From assembly GCF_022458985.1 (NCBI RefSeq), contig NC_061777.1, positions 13,481,668 to 13,545,667 of the forward strand: DNA of 64,000 bases, in the 5' to 3' direction. The DNA comes from Mugil cephalus. Lineage: Eukaryota > Chordata > Actinopteri > Mugiliformes > Mugilidae. Positions 61,301-64,000 of the stretch are shown piece by piece; positions within the stretch are counted from its first letter, which is position 1, and every line of letters begins with the position of its first letter. Below the pieces are notes generated by a model. That model had not been told where the DNA came from. It did no database searches and was given only the letters and a program-made list of their open reading frames with translations. The translations under genes and the position numbers were made by a program.

Positions 61301-62946
61301 TGAGTGATAGGGGAAGCGTGCGGTCACTGGGTTATTTTATGCTGACAGGAAACACAGGTCCAATCACAGCGTGATACTTCAGGAGATCCATGGAGCAGTA
61401 GGAGGAAGAAGAGAAGGGGGCAGGGCTGACAGAAACATCCTCCTGCTGCCAGATCCTTGCACAGCGCTAATAGTTTAGGACCAGAGGTGACACACAAACC
61501 AGGACTGCCCTCCGTGTCTGACTCTGCCTCTAGACACTCATTTGAATTCCTACTCATCCCACATGTGAAAATGTACAGGACCGCAGGGAAACATTGAAAT
61601 CCTACATTTAAAGCGTCCTCATCTTCACCACTTAGCGTGTTGTGGCTGCTGGTCTCAGAGACCTCTCTCTGTTTTGCAGACGGGAATTCCAATGTCTTGA
61701 TGCGGAGGTGAAAGCCAAATAAGTTAGTGTTTTCCAAAGGAAGCTCAGTTCCCCACTGTTACTTTGATGTCCACAGTCTCGGAAATCATCATGCCAACCC
61801 CAACGTCCTCAGCGGAGCTAACAAATCTGTGTGTCGCATACTTTGTTTTACCACTGAGTTTAAGTATAAAATCCGCCCAGGCGTTGACCTTGAAAGGGCC
61901 GACGCGGGCCCCCATCTGTCTCCCACGCCCCTCCCTCAGCCGTCTGAGCAGCCTACATCTGGAAGCTGTTGAGTGACATCAGTGGTGGACAGGTTCTCGT
62001 CCCAGCATGTGAAAGCCTGTGTCAATCTCACTGCCTCTGCCTCCATTTAACACTCGTTCATTCTGTTGTACTTGGCGGGCGGACAGTAATGCACAAGTAG
62101 CAGTTAAAGGATTAACGTCATCCTGCCTTAATTTACGGAGAAAGATATGTGAATATTCGTCTGAAGAATATTTGTCTGACTTTGCACATACGTGCACAAA
62201 CTGACTTTGTTCGTACGTGGACATTCACATTTTGGGCTTGGCTCAGAAGGAGATGACTTCCCACGTGGAGGTGTTGGAAGTGGTTCTCTGACATGGATGT
62301 GCTCACCATTTGGATCATTTCTGACCTTTGGGAGAGTTCCAAGTCTACAAAAATAAGGTGTGAGAATTCATATCCAGCACCACAGCGGCCGTCCAGTTTT
62401 AACAAACCCACAGAGGGGGAAAAAAAATCACAGTAAAAGAAACACACAGAACGTGAAGGGAGAGAGAGCACTGATTTTATGAAGTCTTTTGTGTCTCCAT
62501 TGGGATCTGCATGAAGTGCGAAAGGTTCAGCCTGATGATAAGGAGTTTGACAATCCAAAAAAAATCAGGTGGTTGCAGTCAGAATGGAATGGACTAACGA
62601 CACGTCTGTAGCCAGTCTCTCGTCGCTGCTTGAGGCTAGCAGCTCAAGGCTACATTAGCTGCTTTTAGCCTTCAACTACAGGTGCAGAGCAATGTGTGAA
62701 CTGACGCTATTATAGTGATTCTTAAACCATACATCGAGTTGTTGAAAGAGCGCGACGCCAATTCACTGAGAGTAGGTTTGACCATTTGTTGTGGAATTTG
62801 TGTCTTCATGACGGTATTAAGTTTCTTACCATGGTCTGGGTCTGGGATGTGGGCACTGGCTGGTCCTGGGGGGCCCGGGGGCCCCGGTGGTCCAGGAGGC
62901 CCTGACGGACCTCTGTCTCCTGGGATTCCTGGAGGACCACGGGGCC
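55291..62946 (-). CDS. emid1: EMI domain-containing protein 1, collagen and C-terminal part (N-terminus off the right edge)
   Basis: A secreted extracellular-matrix protein with an EMI domain (not in the window) followed by short collagen triple-helix stretches. Exons seen: 62830-62946, 60346-60435, 59961-60013, 59783-59845, 59069-59113, 58791-58835, 56653-56737 and a terminal exon candidate 55291-55349. All phases agree. Gly-X-Y runs include [31 protein letters not shown] and [15 protein letters not shown]. Several exons are 45 or 63 nt, typical collagen exon sizes. The segment [20 protein letters not shown] is the known C-terminal helix of EMID1/COL26A1. EMID1 is chosen over COL26A1 because of the rhbdd3-ewsr1 neighbours. 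Confidence 0.85.
55384..55409. repeat. Homopolymer G(26) tract
   Basis: Twenty-six consecutive G on the plus strand. It is a C(26) run in the emid1 transcript, leading into the pyrimidine-rich stretch before the acceptor at 55350. Confidence 0.9.
56322..56456 (-). CDS. emid1: emid1 alternative coiled-coil exon B
   Basis: After a TTGCAG acceptor the open frame reads [18 protein letters not shown] then LEAIIWP, similar to exon A in spacing and residues (LxxLAxRVxLLExxI). Two endings are possible. It can splice at a GTAACG donor (exon 56381-56456, phase 1, like exon A). Or it can read on through [19 protein letters not shown] to TAG at 56322-56324, with an ATTAAA-type signal just downstream at 56291-56296. 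Exon A and B cannot be used together in frame. Confidence 0.6.
   Translation of the reverse strand: MFHDLQADLELLARRVTLLEAIIWPGNAETSSPTDLLALTYLLD
56653..56737 (-). CDS. emid1: emid1 C-terminal coiled-coil exon A
   Basis: Encodes [18 protein letters not shown] then [10 protein letters not shown], the C-terminal helix conserved in EMID1/COL26A1, likely used for trimerisation. It starts in phase 0 (CAG acceptor at 56738) and ends in phase 1 with donor GTGAGTAG. Confidence 0.9.
56738..58790 (-). other. emid1 intron between collagen and coiled-coil exons
   Basis: About 2 kb. No coding sequence, repeat or RNA gene recognised. Confidence 0.5.
58791..62946 (-). CDS. emid1: emid1 collagen exons
   Basis: Six exons in phase. 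62830-62946 encodes a Gly-X-Y block and ends in a non-collagen [10 protein letters not shown]. 60346-60435 starts with a non-collagen [20 protein letters not shown] and returns to [10 protein letters not shown]. 59961-60013, 59783-59845 (63 nt), 59069-59113 (45 nt) and 58791-58835 (45 nt) are pure Gly-X-Y. The interruption allows flexibility between two triple-helix segments. Its collagen part is short relative to fibrillar collagens, as expected for EMID1. Confidence 0.88.
60436..62829 (-). other. emid1 intron between collagen blocks
   Basis: About 2.4 kb. Open frames here lack homology. No repeat family recognised. Confidence 0.5.
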
Positions 62947-64000
62947 CTGAGAGGAGTGATGACAGAAAAATCACTGCGTTGATGGACATACTGTACTGTA
63001 GGGGTACGTCATAACAAAATATGATCTAAATATCTTCTGGAAAAGCACAGCACATGGCAGACTGATAAATGGCTATGGGTAATCTGATGATTGGTGTATA
63101 AGCTAAGACAAAGACCAGAGAGGGAAAAGATTAGATAAAGTGTTGGGCGATATAATATAACTGTGTCTGGCAGGAGTGAGTGTGTCTTTATCTCAGTGTA
63201 CATGTGGACTAAAACCAGGAGCAGGACGGAGCAGAAATGTGTGAACTGAGTTTCTTTCTGCGTAATTAACGGGAGGGGGTCTTTAATGGACTGGTGCAGG
63301 GAACTTATGGAGGAAAATCTAACAAAACGCCATCAAACTCTGCAGAGTGTCACTGGCAATGGTTCACTGTAAAATAAATACTCCCTGCACACACACCGCC
63401 AGCTTCTGTGCATGTGTATATCAGTAAAAGCCTGTAGCCGGTCCATTTGGGCCAGTGAAAGTGTCCCTCCTCCTCCCCCCGTCGTTATTTTGAAGGTGGA
63501 AAAAACCACCGGCACAACATCTGACCTCATTGTTTGGACTCCCCTGAGTTAATGCTGCCTGCTGAACACCCACCTCTCACCCTCCTACAGACACCGACTC
63601 ACCACATTTTGGTTAATGCACCGATGCAACCGACGGTGACAGTTCACTAATTATTGCTTTGCACGGTAATGTTAATACAGCTGTGATTTAACACCTCGGC
63701 GGGCCGTTTTCATTTAGCCTTGATAAACACTGCAGCAAAACTGGCAGTGCTTCGGCTGCAGCGCGGAGACTTTAAGCTAACTTCAGCAGCATGCAGTGAT
63801 TCAAACGGCCAGGGTCTATGTGACATATTAGGGTAAACTATTTAAGTTTTTTTCCTGCGGAATAATGGCTCCCTGGAGCAGCTGGGGTATGCCACAACAA
63901 AATCTGTGTTAACATTCGCAATGCAACTCTTCTGTAACTTATCAGTGCTCATCATAACATATAATACGACTTCTCATAATGACAGACGTTCACTTTTCTC
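62947..64000 (-). other. emid1 intron running off the right edge
   Basis: Upstream exons, including the EMI domain, must lie beyond base 64000. No collagen or EMI coding sequence is found in this interval. Confidence 0.55.

Noticed and set aside
62305..62347. Possible small emid1 exon with a GTGAGC donor
   Set aside because: It would break the phase between exons 62830-62946 and 60346-60435, which already join exactly. It has no Gly-X-Y pattern.

Overview
The window looks like a teleost fish chromosome. The genes have compact multi-exon structures with GT-AG introns. There are Tc1/mariner and hAT-type repeats of the kind common in fish. The gene set is the vertebrate EWSR1 neighbourhood (human 22q12). 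Reading left to right it holds five protein-coding genes: ap1b1 (minus strand, C-terminal end cut off by the left edge), gas2l1 (minus), ewsr1 (minus), rhbdd3 (plus) and emid1 (minus, N-terminal end beyond the right edge). I built the exon models by following open frames, splice consensus and codon phase. All 21 ap1b1, 5 gas2l1, 15 ewsr1 and 5 rhbdd3 coding exons join in phase; for emid1 the collagen part joins in phase and the C-terminal end has alternatives. Gene names come from remembered family proteins plus synteny, not from a search. Whether ewsr1 is the a or b fish paralogue is not resolved.

Layout. 1-16126 is ap1b1 coding sequence, with a 5'UTR exon at 16127-16150 and a probable non-coding first exon and promoter near 17860-18240. 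18240-21565 has no gene and probably holds a long gas2l1 3'UTR. 21566-40396 is gas2l1, whose two large introns carry most of the mobile-element debris: a dead Tc1 transposase copy, a hAT-like MITE and microsatellites. 40397-43540 holds the gas2l1 CpG-rich 5' region and then intergenic DNA. 43540-51418 is ewsr1. 51419-52130 is a head-to-head promoter region shared with rhbdd3 (52131-54160). rhbdd3 and emid1 meet tail to tail around 54160. 54165-62946 is emid1, and 62947-64000 is its intron.

Roles. The genes do not form one pathway: a clathrin adaptor subunit (AP-1 beta), an actin-microtubule crosslinker (GAS2L1), an RNA-binding FET protein (EWSR1), a rhomboid-like membrane protein with a UBA domain (RHBDD3), and a secreted EMI/collagen protein (EMID1). 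Gene order matches human, except that ap1b1 is inverted relative to gas2l1 and rasl10a is not seen between them.

Best second looks: two homologous, phase-incompatible coiled-coil exons near the emid1 C-terminus; an rhbdd3 that keeps a GxSG serine and a candidate histidine, which I recall as lost in human RHBDD3; an unannotated-looking 87-nt in-frame proline-rich exon plus two micro-exons in the ap1b1 hinge; poly-C tracts placed just upstream of two splice acceptors; a perfect 13-bp hairpin with a G-rich loop in a gas2l1 intron; and overlapping uORFs ahead of gas2l1. I did not find an unmistakably new biological system.
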